In this document: positions 41,108-49,097 of the stretch, piece by piece
How the letters are laid out: every line of letters begins with the position of its first letter
Numbering within the stretch: position 1 is the first letter of the stretch
Assembly (NCBI GenBank): GCA_016196755.1
Contig: JACPXC010000007.1
Span: forward strand, 332,152-396,151
Reading direction: 5' to 3'
Source of the DNA: Elusimicrobiota bacterium
GTDB taxonomy: Bacteria > Elusimicrobiota > Elusimicrobia > UBA1565
Length of the DNA stretch: 64,000 bases
Program-made: the position numbers and the translations under genes
The notes under the pieces: generated by a model
The model's database searches: none
What the model was told of the DNA's origin: nothing
Seen by the model: the letters and a program-made list of their open reading frames with translations, nothing else

Positions 41108-42883
41108 ATGCCGCCCGCACGCGACGCGGGAGCGGCCCCCGCCGGGCTGTCCTCCCTCACGCGCCTCATCCCGTACGCCGCCAAGCACCGGCGGCGCTAC
41201 GCGTCGGCGCTCGGCCTGGTCCTCACCTCGACCCTGCTCGCGGTGGCCAGCCCGGCCCTGGTCAAGCGCGCGATGGACGCCGTCGAGTCGGGGACGGGCG
41301 GCCGGGCCTTGGGACTGCTTGCCGCGGCGCTGGCGGCGGCGGGTGTGGCCCGGGCCTTCCTCGTGTTCCGCGGCCGCTACGGACTCATCGCCGCCTCACG
41401 GATGATCGAGAACGACCTGCGCGCCGAGCTCTTTGCCAAGCTCCTGCGCCTGCCGGCGCGCTTCTTCGACGAGAACTCCTCCGGGGACATCGCCTCCCGG
41501 GTCATCAACGACGTCGAGGGCGTGCGCATGGTGGCCGGCATCGCCCTCATGATGGTGGTCTCGAGCGGCTTCCTGTTCGTCTTGAGCCTCGGCTCGATGT
41601 TCCTCATCGACCACCGCCTGACCCTCCTGGCCCTGGCGCCCCTCCTGCTCGTGAGCGCCTGCACCTGGCTCCTGACCGGCCGCATCTACGCTCAGTCCGA
41701 GACCGTCCAGGAGCGACTCTCCGATATCTCGACGATCGCCCAGGAGAACTTCAGCGGGGCGCGCGTCATCCGCGCCTTCACGCGCGAGACCGCCGAGAAC
41801 GCGCGCTTCGAGGGGAGCGCGCGCGCCTACCTCGAGGCGAACCTGTCGCTGTCGTGGACCCGCGGCGTGACGTGGGGACTCATGACCCTCCTCATCGAGG
41901 CCACCATGGGCGTGACCCTCCTGGCCGGCGGGCGGGGGCTCATCGCCGGTACGCTCAGCAAGGGCGACTTCGTGGCCTTCACGGCCTACCAGTTCATGCT
42001 CGCCTGGCCGGTCATCGCGATGGGGTGGGTCATCACGATCATCCAGCGCGGGGCGGCCTGCATGGACCGGCTCTCGACCCTGCTCGACGAGGCGGAAAGC
42101 TTCGCCCCGGTCGGGGAGGGCCCGGCGGCGCCGGGGGCCATCGAGTTCCGCGGCCTCACCTTCCGATATGCCCCCGAGCGCCGGCCGGCGCTCGAGGGCC
42201 TGAGCCTCTCCATCGCCGCCGGCGAGCGCGTGGCCGTCGTGGGACGCACCGGCGCGGGAAAGAGCACCCTGGTCCAGCTCCTGCTCGGCCTCTATCCCGC
42301 CCCGCCCGGGACGGTCCTGCTCGGCGGCGTCGACGTCAACGACTGGCCGCGCCAGGCCCTGCGCGAGACGCTCTCGAGCGTTTCCCAAGACGTCTTCCTG
42401 TTCTCGGACACCCTGGCCTCCAACATCGCCTTCGGCGCCGCCCAGCCCGTCTCGCCGCCCGATGTCATGGAAGCGGCCGAGGCCTCGCGCCTGGCCGCCG
42501 ACCTGCCGGCGTTCCCGGCCGGCATCGAGCAGGTGGTCGGGGAGCGCGGGATCACGCTCTCCGGCGGCCAGAAGCAGCGCGCCGCGATCGCCCGCGCGCT
42601 CATCCGCCGCGCCCCGGTCCTCCTGCTCGACGACGCGCTCTCCAGCGTCGACGTCCACACCGAGCGCGACATCCTCGAGCGCCTGGAGCGCTGGATGGAG
42701 GGCCGCACCTGCCTGATCGTCACCCACCGCTTCTCGGTCGTGTCGAGGGTAGACCGGATCGTCGTCCTCGACGAGGGGCGCCTCGTGGAGCAGGGCACCC
42801 ACGCCGAGCTCCTCGCCAAGGGCGGGCTCTACGCGCGCCTGGCCCAGCGCCAGCGCCTCGAGGAGGCCTTGGAATCCCAATGA
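41108..42883 (+). CDS. ABC exporter half-transporter A (degenerate Walker B)
   Basis: The protein has 591 residues: six membrane segments (about 25-325) and a nucleotide-binding domain with Walker A GRTGAGKST (near 379), Q loop SVSQDVFLFSDTL, signature LSGGQ (near 483), Walker B VLLLDDALSSVD (near 506) and H loop VTHR. The catalytic Glu after Walker B is Asp (LLLDD). In heterodimeric exporters of the BmrCD/TM287-288 type one subunit has this change, which makes one ATP site inactive. It overlaps the partner gene by ATGA. The substrate (drug, lipid or peptide) is not evident. Confidence 0.92.
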   Translation: MPPARDAGAAPAGLSSLTRLIPYAAKHRRRYASALGLVLTSTLLAVASPALVKRAMDAVESGTGGRALGLLAAALAAAGVARAFLVFRGRYGLIAASRMIENDLRAELFAKLLRLPARFFDENSSGDIASRVINDVEGVRMVAGIALMMVVSSGFLFVLSLGSMFLIDHRLTLLALAPLLLVSACTWLLTGRIYAQSETVQERLSDISTIAQENFSGARVIRAFTRETAENARFEGSARAYLEANLSLSWTRGVTWGLMTLLIEATMGVTLLAGGRGLIAGTLSKGDFVAFTAYQFMLAWPVIAMGWVITIIQRGAACMDRLSTLLDEAESFAPVGEGPAAPGAIEFRGLTFRYAPERRPALEGLSLSIAAGERVAVVGRTGAGKSTLVQLLLGLYPAPPGTVLLGGVDVNDWPRQALRETLSSVSQDVFLFSDTLASNIAFGAAQPVSPPDVMEAAEASRLAADLPAFPAGIEQVVGERGITLSGGQKQRAAIARALIRRAPVLLLDDALSSVDVHTERDILERLERWMEGRTCLIVTHRFSVVSRVDRIVVLDEGRLVEQGTHAELLAKGGLYARLAQRQRLEEALESQ

Positions 42884-44655
42884 CCGCGTCCGCCCACGAC
42901 GAGGACGAGGCCGAGAAGTCCTACGACGGGAAGCTCCTCCGGCGCTTCCTAGGCTACGTGCGGCCGCACTGGCGGCCGACCGCGGCGACGCTTACCGTGA
43001 CCCTCGTCCACATCGCGGCGGGGCTGGCCGCGCCGTTCATCGTGCGCGAGGCGCTCGACGGCCCGGTGGCGGCGGGCGACGCGGACGGCCTCCTGGGCTG
43101 GACGGCGCTCTTCTTCGCCATGGTCGTAGCCGACGGGGTCCTCGAGACCGCCGGCCACTACCTCTCGAACCTGGCCGGCCAGCGGATCATCTACGACCTG
43201 CGCGCGGCGGTCTTCGCCCACCTGCAGAAGATGCCGGTGACCTTCTACGACAGAAACCCCGTGGGCCGGCTCCTGACCCGCGTCACCGGCGACGTGGAGA
43301 ACCTGGCCGAGCTCTTCACCTCCGGCCTGGTCGGGATGCTCTCGAGCGTCCTCCTGCTCGTCGCCGCGGCCGCCGGGATGCTGTGGCTCGACGTCCGCCT
43401 CACCTTGGTCTCGCTCTCCGTGCTCCCCCTGCTCTGGGCCGCCACGGCGCTGTTCCGCAAGCACGCGCGCAAGACCTACTCGGCCTCGCGCAAGGCGATC
43501 GCCGCGGTCACGGCCTACCTCAACGAGAGCCTGGGCGGGCTCAAGACCATCCAATCGTTCTCGCGCGAGGCGCTCTGCGTGTCGCGCTTCGGGGCGCGCA
43601 ACGACGAGCACCTGGCGCGCTCCCTCGACTCCGCCTTCGTCTACTCCTTCTTCTGGCCCGGCATCGAGTGCGTCAGCACGCTGGCCACGGCGCTCATACT
43701 CTGGTACGGCGGCGGGGAGATCCTGCGCGGGACCCTGAGCTTCGGCACCTTCCTCGCGTTCTGGCACCTCCTGAGGAAGTTTTTCGAGCCGATCCAGGAG
43801 CTGGCCGAGAAGTACAACATCCTGCAGGCCGCCATGGCGTCCTCGGAACGCCTCTTCAAGCTGCTCGACACCGCCCCCGCCGTCGCCGCCCCCGCCCGCC
43901 CCGTGCGCCCCTCGCGGCGCGGCGCGGTGGAGTTCCGCGGGGTCAGCCACTCCTACGACGGCGTCACCCCGGTCTTGACCGACCTCTCCTTCAAAGTCGA
44001 GCCCGGCGAGAAGGTGGCCATCGTGGGCTACACCGGGGCCGGCAAGACCACGATCCTGAGCCTGCTCTTGCGCCTCTACGACGCCCAGGCCGGTTCCGTC
44101 CTCGTCGACGGCGTCGACGTGCGCGAGCAGGACCCGATCGAGCTGCGCCGGCGCTTCGGCATGGTGTTCCAGGACGTCTTCCTGTTCTCGGGGACCGTGC
44201 GCGACAACCTGAAGCTAGGCGTCGACGCCTCCCCCGAGAACCTCGAGCGCGCCGCGCGCCTGGCCCACGCCGACCGCGTCATCGCGCGCCTGCCCCAGGG
44301 CTGGGACACGCCGGTCCAGGAGCGCGGCGCGGCGCTGTCGGTCGGCGAGCGGCAGCTGCTCTCCTTCGCCCGCGCGCTGGCCTCCGACCCCCCGATCCTG
44401 GTCCTAGACGAGGCCACCTCGAGCGTCGACGCCGAGACCGAGGGCCTGATCCAGGACGCGGTGGAGTCGATGCTCGAGGGCCGCACCGCCATCGTGGTGG
44501 CCCACCGCCTGGCCACCGTGCGCAAGGCCGACCGCATCCTCGTCATGCACCACGGGCGCCTGCGCGAGGTCGGCAGCCACGACCAGCTCGTCGCCCAGGG
44601 CGGGCTCTACGACAAGCTGGTGAAGCTGCAGTGGAGCGGGGTTGCCACTTTGTAG
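42880..44655 (+). CDS. ABC exporter half-transporter B (degenerate signature motif)
   Basis: The protein has 591 residues with the same layout: six membrane segments and a nucleotide-binding domain with Walker A GYTGAGKTT (near 383), Q loop MVFQDVFLFSGTV, signature LSVGERQLL (near 486), Walker B ILVLDEATSSVD (near 507, Glu present) and H loop VAHR. The signature lacks the second Gly and Gln of LSGGQ. This is the expected complement of half-transporter A: A's Asp Walker B meets B's LSVGE in a silent site, while B's Walker B meets A's LSGGQ in the active site. An acidic tail precedes the first helix (HDEDEAEKSYD). Its TAG stop is inside the next gene's -10 box. Confidence 0.92.
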   Translation: MTASAHDEDEAEKSYDGKLLRRFLGYVRPHWRPTAATLTVTLVHIAAGLAAPFIVREALDGPVAAGDADGLLGWTALFFAMVVADGVLETAGHYLSNLAGQRIIYDLRAAVFAHLQKMPVTFYDRNPVGRLLTRVTGDVENLAELFTSGLVGMLSSVLLLVAAAAGMLWLDVRLTLVSLSVLPLLWAATALFRKHARKTYSASRKAIAAVTAYLNESLGGLKTIQSFSREALCVSRFGARNDEHLARSLDSAFVYSFFWPGIECVSTLATALILWYGGGEILRGTLSFGTFLAFWHLLRKFFEPIQELAEKYNILQAAMASSERLFKLLDTAPAVAAPARPVRPSRRGAVEFRGVSHSYDGVTPVLTDLSFKVEPGEKVAIVGYTGAGKTTILSLLLRLYDAQAGSVLVDGVDVREQDPIELRRRFGMVFQDVFLFSGTVRDNLKLGVDASPENLERAARLAHADRVIARLPQGWDTPVQERGAALSVGERQLLSFARALASDPPILVLDEATSSVDAETEGLIQDAVESMLEGRTAIVVAHRLATVRKADRILVMHHGRLREVGSHDQLVAQGGLYDKLVKLQWSGVATL

Positions 44656-44658
44656 AAT
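44653..44658 (+). promoter_or_regulatory. -10 box TAGAAT containing the upstream stop codon
   Basis: TAGAAT starts with the TAG stop of ABC half-transporter B and ends 6 nt before the ATG at 44665. Confidence 0.5.
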
Positions 44659-44664
44659 CCCGTC

Positions 44665-44964
44665 ATGGAGAACCAGCCGGTCCCCTTCAGGAAGACCCTC
44701 TTCGTCTGTACCAACTCCCGGGAGGGCGGCGAGCGCCCCTCCTGCGCCGGGGGCGGGCGCGGCGGTCTGGAACTCCTCGAGTCGCTCAAGGCCTTGGTCA
44801 AGGCCCGCGGCCTCAAGGGCAAGGTGCGGGTGGCGCGCTCGGGCTGCCTCGACCTCTGCGAGAAGGGCCCCAACGCCTTCCTCTACCCCGGCGGCGAGTG
44901 GCTCTGCGGCCTCAAGGCCTCCGACGCCGAGGCCATCGTCGAGCGGCTCGCCAAAGACCTATAA
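44665..44964 (+). CDS. thioredoxin-like [2Fe-2S] ferredoxin
   Basis: The protein has 99 residues. Four cysteines are spaced as in the small thioredoxin-fold ferredoxins (NuoE/Fd-like): C15 (LFVCTNSREGG), C27 (RPSCAGGG), C60 and C64 (SGCLDLCEKGPN). The sequence FLYPGGEWLCGL follows. It probably carries single electrons, but no partner redox enzyme is adjacent. The stop TAA is part of the TATAAT box of the next gene. Confidence 0.88.
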   Translation: MENQPVPFRKTLFVCTNSREGGERPSCAGGGRGGLELLESLKALVKARGLKGKVRVARSGCLDLCEKGPNAFLYPGGEWLCGLKASDAEAIVERLAKDL

Positions 44965-44965
44965 T
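44960..44965 (+). promoter_or_regulatory. -10 box TATAAT containing the upstream stop codon
   Basis: TATAAT contains the TAA stop of the ferredoxin gene (44962-44964) and ends 6 nt before the ATG at 44972. Confidence 0.55.
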
Positions 44966-44971
44966 CGGGGC

Positions 44972-45343
44972 ATGGACGCGGCGCTCATGTTCCGGACCGG
45001 CAGCCTGCTCATGTTCCTGGCGGTCGCCCTGGGCGCCTTCGCGGCCCACGGGCTCAAGGAGCGGCTCGAGCCGGCGATGCTCACGGTCTTCGAGACCGCG
45101 GTGCGCTACCAGGCCTACCACGCCCTAGGCCTCTTCGCCGCCGCCTGGGCCGCCCGCGAGTGGCCGGGCCGCCTTCCCGGGGCCGCGGCCTGGTGCTTCC
45201 TCGGCGGGACCGCGCTGTTCTCGGGCAGCCTCTACCTCCTGAGCCTGACCGGGGCGCGCAAGCTCGGCATCATCACCCCTTTCGGCGGCGTCATGTTCCT
45301 GGCCGGCTGGGCCCTGTTAGCGGCCGCGCCGACCCGCCCCTGA
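44972..45343 (+). CDS. DUF423 family small membrane protein
   Basis: The protein has 123 residues with four membrane segments. The hallmark is LGAFAAHGLKERLEPAMLTVFETAVRYQAYHALGLF in the first half (family: GAFGAHxLK...L..F.TGVxYQxYHAL.L), with SGSLYLLSLTGARKLGIITPFGG in the second. DUF423 proteins are inner-membrane proteins of unknown function. The start is leaderless-type. Confidence 0.92.
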   Translation: MDAALMFRTGSLLMFLAVALGAFAAHGLKERLEPAMLTVFETAVRYQAYHALGLFAAAWAAREWPGRLPGAAAWCFLGGTALFSGSLYLLSLTGARKLGIITPFGGVMFLAGWALLAAAPTRP

Positions 45344-45353
45344 TGGAGAGCCT

Positions 45354-46112
45354 ATGAGCCACCCCCAAGCCGCCGCCCACCCCGGAGCCCCCGCGGGACG
45401 CCCCCCCGTCGAGAAGCCCGACTTAAGCGAGAAGGGCGCGCCCAAGGACGGGGCCCCGCAGAAGCTCGACGAGCGCCTGTTCATGCAGCTCTTGGCCTTC
45501 GGCGGGGCGCGGGACACGTCCGTCCTCGTCCGCGCGCTCCAGCACTCGGGCTTCGAGTCGGTCCTCTACGCGGACTTGAGCGACCCGCAGGGCGTGGCGC
45601 TTTTGACCTTCTCGAAGGACGAGGCGCACTTCATCGACACCGTCCGCCCTTTCCTGCTCAAGGAGCCCTTCGTCTCGCTGGCCGCCAAGCCCGAGTACGC
45701 GATGTTCGGGCGCACCTACGCGCTGGGCCACGAGCCGAACCTCGAGGACTGGCTCCTCGCGCGCCAGCGCCGCAACGCGCTGACCCCGGAGTGGCCTTGG
45801 GCGGTCTGGTACCCGGTGCGCCGCTCGGGGGCTTTCGCGAAGCTCTCCCCCGACGAGCAGAAGGGCATCCTGCGCGAGCACGGCACGATCGGCCACGCCT
45901 TCGGCGAGGCCGACCTAGCCCACGACGTACGCCTGGCCTGCCACGGCCTCGACAAGACCGACCACGACTTCGTCATCGGCCTGCTCGGCAAGCGCCTGCA
46001 CCCGCTCTCGGCCTTGGTCGAGCGCATGCGCAAGACCACGCAGACCTCGAGCTACATCGAACACATGGGGCCGTTCTTCGTCGGCAAGGCCCTCTGGCAG
46101 AGCCCGCTATGA
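45354..46112 (+). CDS. hemQ: chlorite-dismutase-family haem protein, probably HemQ (coproheme decarboxylase)
   Basis: The protein has 252 residues with a Pro-rich, poorly structured N-terminus of about 35 residues. The core shows HemQ features: WYPVRRSGAF, with the Tyr matching the decarboxylation tyrosine of the YPMSKRR element; ILREHGTIGHAF, with the haem-ligand His in the family's REHGxIGR; GLDKTDHDFVIGL; and the end MRKTTQTSSYIEHMGPFFVGKA (family: MRxxxASxRYxEFGPFFVG). If correct, the cell uses the coproporphyrin-dependent haem route, in agreement with hemB and hemL at 29-31 kb. The alternative is a related Cld-family protein of unknown activity. The stop overlaps the next gene as ATGA. 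Confidence 0.8.
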   Translation: MSHPQAAAHPGAPAGRPPVEKPDLSEKGAPKDGAPQKLDERLFMQLLAFGGARDTSVLVRALQHSGFESVLYADLSDPQGVALLTFSKDEAHFIDTVRPFLLKEPFVSLAAKPEYAMFGRTYALGHEPNLEDWLLARQRRNALTPEWPWAVWYPVRRSGAFAKLSPDEQKGILREHGTIGHAFGEADLAHDVRLACHGLDKTDHDFVIGLLGKRLHPLSALVERMRKTTQTSSYIEHMGPFFVGKALWQSPL

Positions 46113-46519
46113 GCCCGCGCACCTTCAAGCTGCGGATGTCGGAGCGCTGCTTCCGCTTCAAGCCCGACGCCCTGCCCAGCCACGCCCCCCGCAAGCCGGG
46201 GGTCTACGAGTTCGTCACCTTCAACGAGAAGGCCGAGCCGCGGGTCCTCTTCGTCGGCGTGGCCCTGCCGGGGGCCGGCGAGACGATCTTCGACGCCCTG
46301 GCCCAGCACATGATGGGCGACGCCAAGCCCGGCGCGGCCGAGCTCTTCAAGGCGGCCAAGGACGTCTACTTCGACTACGTGGTGGAATGGGACGGCGACG
46401 ACGAGGACTTAAAGGACATCGCCGCGGCCATGGCGGCCAAGCACAAGCCCGAGCTCAACACGGCGCCGCCGGCCGGCTCGGGCCGCTACTCGACGGTGAC
46501 GCTCGAAGAGGTCGGATGA
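46109..46519 (+). CDS. GIY-YIG-like domain protein (degenerate, tentative)
   Basis: The protein has 136 residues. KPGVYEFVTFNEKAEPRVLFVGVALPG is reminiscent of the GIY-(x10-11)-YIG core (here VYEF and LFVGVA), followed by IFDALAQHMMGDAKPGAAELFKAAKDVYFDYVVEWD, which resembles the helix after that core. The Tyr/Gly and catalytic Arg positions are not conserved, so nuclease activity is doubtful. It lies between hemQ and a small helical protein gene, linked by ATGA overlaps on both sides. Confidence 0.45.
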   Translation: MSPRTFKLRMSERCFRFKPDALPSHAPRKPGVYEFVTFNEKAEPRVLFVGVALPGAGETIFDALAQHMMGDAKPGAAELFKAAKDVYFDYVVEWDGDDEDLKDIAAAMAAKHKPELNTAPPAGSGRYSTVTLEEVG

Positions 46520-46530
46520 CGGAGGAACGC

Positions 46531-46830
46531 ATGCCCCGCAAGAGCCACGCAAGGAAGCCCGTCAAGGACGCCACCGAAGACTTCGTCAAGCAGTTCGCGG
46601 CCCTGGGCCGCAGCTTCGGGGAGGTCGTCGACAGCGTCGTCTCCAAGCCCGAGTTCCAGCGGGGGCTGGCGGACCTCACCGACTCCCTGCGCAAGGCGGC
46701 CCAGACCGGCAAGGCCGCCGGCGCAGAGAACGCGGCCGCCGCCGCCAAGAAGCTCGCCGAGGGCTTCAAGGCCATGGCCTCGGAACTCGACGGCTTCGCC
46801 GACAAGCAGGCCAAGAAGAAGAAGCAATAA
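46531..46830 (+). CDS. small helical phasin-like protein
   Basis: The protein has 99 residues, nearly all amphipathic helix with Lys and Ala (DFVKQFAALGRSFGEVVDSV, AAKKLAEGFKAMASELDGFADKQAKKKKQ), resembling phasin-like or coiled-coil proteins. The ATG at 46531 has GGAGG at 46521-46525 and a 5-nt spacer, so I prefer it. An ATG at 46516 in the same frame would overlap the previous stop as ATGA and add five residues. It is followed at once by a strong terminator. Confidence 0.6.
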   Translation: MPRKSHARKPVKDATEDFVKQFAALGRSFGEVVDSVVSKPEFQRGLADLTDSLRKAAQTGKAAGAENAAAAAKKLAEGFKAMASELDGFADKQAKKKKQ

Positions 46831-46866
46831 AAGACCCCCTGCGCTCTTGGCGCGGGGGGTCTTTTT
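46828..46866. terminator. bidirectional rho-independent terminator
   Basis: AAAAGACCCCC-T-GCGC, a short loop, then GCGC-GGGGGGTCTTTTT form a long stem with A/T tracts on both sides. It ends the hemQ-side operon (plus) and, read from the other strand, can end cspA (minus). Confidence 0.85.
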
Positions 46867-46881
46867 AGGAGCTTTGGGGCT

Positions 46882-47082
46882 TTAGAGGGGCTTTACGTTC
46901 GCCGCCCGGGGACCCTTCTCCGACTGCTCCACGTCGAACTCGACCTTCTGGTTCTCCGCGAGGGACTTGAAGCCCTGGCCGAGGATAGCGGTGTGATGGA
47001 CGAAGAGGTCCTTCGAGCCGTCCTCCGGCGTGATGAATCCGAAGCCCTTCTGGTCGTTGAACCACTTCACGGTGCCTTTCAT
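46882..47082 (-). CDS. cspA: cold shock domain protein (CspA family)
   Basis: The protein has 66 residues. Both RNA-binding motifs are present: [11 protein letters not shown] (RNP-1) and DLFVHHTAI (RNP-2), with the usual start GTVKWFNDQ and end [10 protein letters not shown]. It is a single-domain RNA chaperone. The ATG at 47082 is chosen because family homology begins with MKGTVKWF. The upstream in-frame AT-rich stretch to 47163 is better read as a leader of about 75 nt with a CATAATATTAT promoter region near 47157. The leader contains a weak stem (AAGTT...AACTT with AGC/GCT inside) that might be a temperature element. Confidence 0.93.
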   Translation of the reverse strand: MKGTVKWFNDQKGFGFITPEDGSKDLFVHHTAILGQGFKSLAENQKVEFDVEQSEKGPRAANVKPL

Positions 47083-47175
47083 TTTGCTTGTTCTCTTATT
47101 ACGGACTGTAAGTTTTTGATTTAGAGCTTTAGGCTCGAACTTACTGATAATATTATGGCACATACCCGGCGGAAT

Positions 47176-48078
47176 TCAAGCGTTTTCTGACCCGAAAACG
47201 GCCCATTTCGGGAGGGGGGCCTCCAACTCCAAGAGACGTCCCGTGCCGGGGTGAGCGAACCCCAGCCGCCAAGCGTGGAGCCGGTAGCCCAGGTCGCCCG
47301 GCAGGGCCGCCGTCCCCTCCCGCGGGACGCCGCCGGGGCCGTAGAGGGGGTCTCCCGCCAGCGGGTGGCCGGCCCAGGCCAGGTGGATGCGGATCTGGTG
47401 CGGCCGGCCGGTGGCGATGCGGACCTGCACGAGCGACCCGCCCCCCGCCCGTCCCAGGAGCTTCACCGTGCTGGAAGCGGGCCGTCCCCCGGGATCGGCG
47501 GCGTGGAGAGCGCCCAAGACCGGGTGGCGGCGCCGCCCGATCGGTGCCGTGACGTCAAACGGGCCCTCGGGGACCGCCCCCTCCGCCACGGCCAGGTAAT
47601 CCTTACGGACCTCATGCCCGCGCCAAGCCTCCTGGAGCCCGGCGCGGACGGACGGCTCCCGCGCGAAGACCACGAGGCCCGAGGTCCCTCGCCCCAAGCG
47701 GTGCATCGGCGCCCACGCCGGATCGCGCCGACGCACCAGGGCCAGCAAGGTGTTCTCGAGGAAGCCCCCCGCAGGCATGGTGGGCAGGCCTGCGGGCTTG
47801 GCCACCGCCAGCAAATCGGCGTCCTCGTGGAGCACGGCATACTCGAGGGGGACCGCCGGCTCGTCCCAGGGCGGACGACGCCAATCGAGAACTTGGCCCG
47901 GCCGGAGGCGGGTCTCCGGGGAGGCCGCCTGTCCGTCCAGGCTGACCAGGCCCGCGACGATGCGCTCCCCCCACTCGACCCGAGTCGAATGCCGGTAGTT
48001 CGCGGCCAGGTACTCGACGAGTTCCTGGCCGCGCGCGTCGCCGCCCAGCTGAACGCGATAGTCGTGCCCCGAGTTCAT
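47176..48078 (-). CDS. RluA-family pseudouridine synthase-like protein with HRLG in place of HRLD
   Basis: The protein has 300 residues: an N-terminal S4-like region (RGQELVEYLAANYRHSTRVEWGERIVAGLVSLDG), then the RluA catalytic domain (LLAVAKPAGLPTMPAGG, MHRLGRGTSGLVVFA, VRIATGRPHQIRIHLAWAGHPLAGDPLYG). In RluA enzymes the motif is HRLDxxTSG and the Asp is catalytic; here it is Gly (HRLGRGTSG). I recall such HRLGRGTSG members elsewhere in the family, but I cannot verify how active they are. AAAGGAGGTG abuts the ATG, and TATTAT (48094-48089) is only 10 nt upstream, so the transcript leader is very short. Confidence 0.82.
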   Translation of the reverse strand: MNSGHDYRVQLGGDARGQELVEYLAANYRHSTRVEWGERIVAGLVSLDGQAASPETRLRPGQVLDWRRPPWDEPAVPLEYAVLHEDADLLAVAKPAGLPTMPAGGFLENTLLALVRRRDPAWAPMHRLGRGTSGLVVFAREPSVRAGLQEAWRGHEVRKDYLAVAEGAVPEGPFDVTAPIGRRRHPVLGALHAADPGGRPASSTVKLLGRAGGGSLVQVRIATGRPHQIRIHLAWAGHPLAGDPLYGPGGVPREGTAALPGDLGYRLHAWRLGFAHPGTGRLLELEAPLPKWAVFGSENA

Positions 48079-48149
48079 CACCTCCTTTATAATAGCACCG
48101 ATGTCCTAAGGGCCTATTCCGCCGCAGGCCCTACGGGCACATTCCGTGC

Positions 48150-48155
48150 TATACT
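48150..48155 (+). promoter_or_regulatory. -10 box TATACT for the HExxH protein operon
   Basis: TATACT is followed by about 45 nt and GGAGGTGG before the ATG at 48201. This is a conventional leadered start. Confidence 0.45.
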
Positions 48156-48200
48156 TCCGGCGTCGTCCGCTTCGAGGGGAGCGGTCCGCACGGAGGTGGT

Positions 48201-49097
48201 ATGCCGCGCACGTCCATCGCGTTCCTCGCCCTCGCCCTCTTTGCCGTCCCGGCCCGCGCCGACCAGGCGCTCGACCTCGGCCCCCGCCTCTTCGACGGCT
48301 CGGCCGGCGCCGTCGCCTCCCTGCCCAAGTTCAACTTCACCCCCTCGCGCCCGCCGGCCCAGGCCGAGCCCAAGCGCAGCAAGCAGTCCGGCTCCGACCT
48401 GTTCTACTTCTCGCCCGAGGAGGCCGCCGAGGGCATGAAGCTGTTCGGCTCCAAGCCCCCGGCCCCCGCCGCCGGCGACTTCACCTTCGACGACGACGTC
48501 CCTGCCGACATCCAGACCCAGATGCGCTCCGACCTGGCCTTCGTGGGCGGCGTCTCGGGCGACGGCGCCACGCCGCTGCACCAGGAGATCTTCGGCGAGC
48601 TCAGCGGCGCGGTCTATTCCGCCTTCTTCAAGAGCCGCGTCACGGCCGTCGGGATGTCGAACTGCGGCAGCTCGAACGCGGTGGCCTGCGTGAAGCCCTT
48701 CTTCGACCCCTCGAAGATGTGGCTGACCCAGAACTACATCCGCTTCAGCCACCCGCAGATCGCGCGCATGATGGTCGTCTATCACGAGGCGCGTCATACC
48801 GAGACGTCCAACTCCAACTGGTACCACGCCTCCTGCCCGTCGCCGTTCCGCGACGCCGAGGGCAACGAGATCCGCAGCATCTGGACGGGCTCGTCCTTGG
48901 CCGGCGAGCCGGCCTGCGACAGCACCCCGCGCGGCTCCTACGGCTCCTCGACTATCATGCTCAAGAACATACAGCTCAAATGCACGAGCTGCACCGCCAA
49001 GGTGCGCATGGACGCCGGGCTCTACGCCGACGACCAGTTCGGCCGCATCATCGGCGAAGACGCCCGCCGGCAGATGATCGAAGACTTCAAGAAATGA
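48201..49097 (+). CDS. exported HExxH protein, putative metallopeptidase
   Basis: The protein has 298 residues: signal peptide (MPRTSIAFLALALFAVPARA), a disordered acidic/Pro-rich region, and a C-terminal domain. HPQIARMMVVYHEARHTETSNSNWYHASCPSP contains HEARH (HExxH) followed by more His and Cys, as in zinc metallopeptidases or related zinc proteins. The third ligand is not clear. Cysteine-rich NIQLKCTSCTAKVRM is near the end. GGAGGTGG precedes the ATG. It is translationally coupled (ATGA) to a lipoprotein gene. Peptidase activity is an inference from the motif. Confidence 0.7.
   Translation: MPRTSIAFLALALFAVPARADQALDLGPRLFDGSAGAVASLPKFNFTPSRPPAQAEPKRSKQSGSDLFYFSPEEAAEGMKLFGSKPPAPAAGDFTFDDDVPADIQTQMRSDLAFVGGVSGDGATPLHQEIFGELSGAVYSAFFKSRVTAVGMSNCGSSNAVACVKPFFDPSKMWLTQNYIRFSHPQIARMMVVYHEARHTETSNSNWYHASCPSPFRDAEGNEIRSIWTGSSLAGEPACDSTPRGSYGSSTIMLKNIQLKCTSCTAKVRMDAGLYADDQFGRIIGEDARRQMIEDFKK

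Noticed and set aside
38875..42879. Very long open frame on the plus strand continuing upstream of ABC half-transporter B (over 1,900 codons when joined with it).
   Set aside because: It is a by-product of very high GC. The upstream part is antisense to the zinc-ribbon gene and out of frame with the membrane protein and half-transporter A, has Arg/Pro/Gly-rich low-complexity sequence, and no family similarity.
47083..47163. Cold-shock gene extended upstream to an ATG at 47163 (27 extra residues).
   Set aside because: The extra sequence is AT-rich, not family-like, and the family begins MKGTVKWF at 47082. It is better read as a leader.
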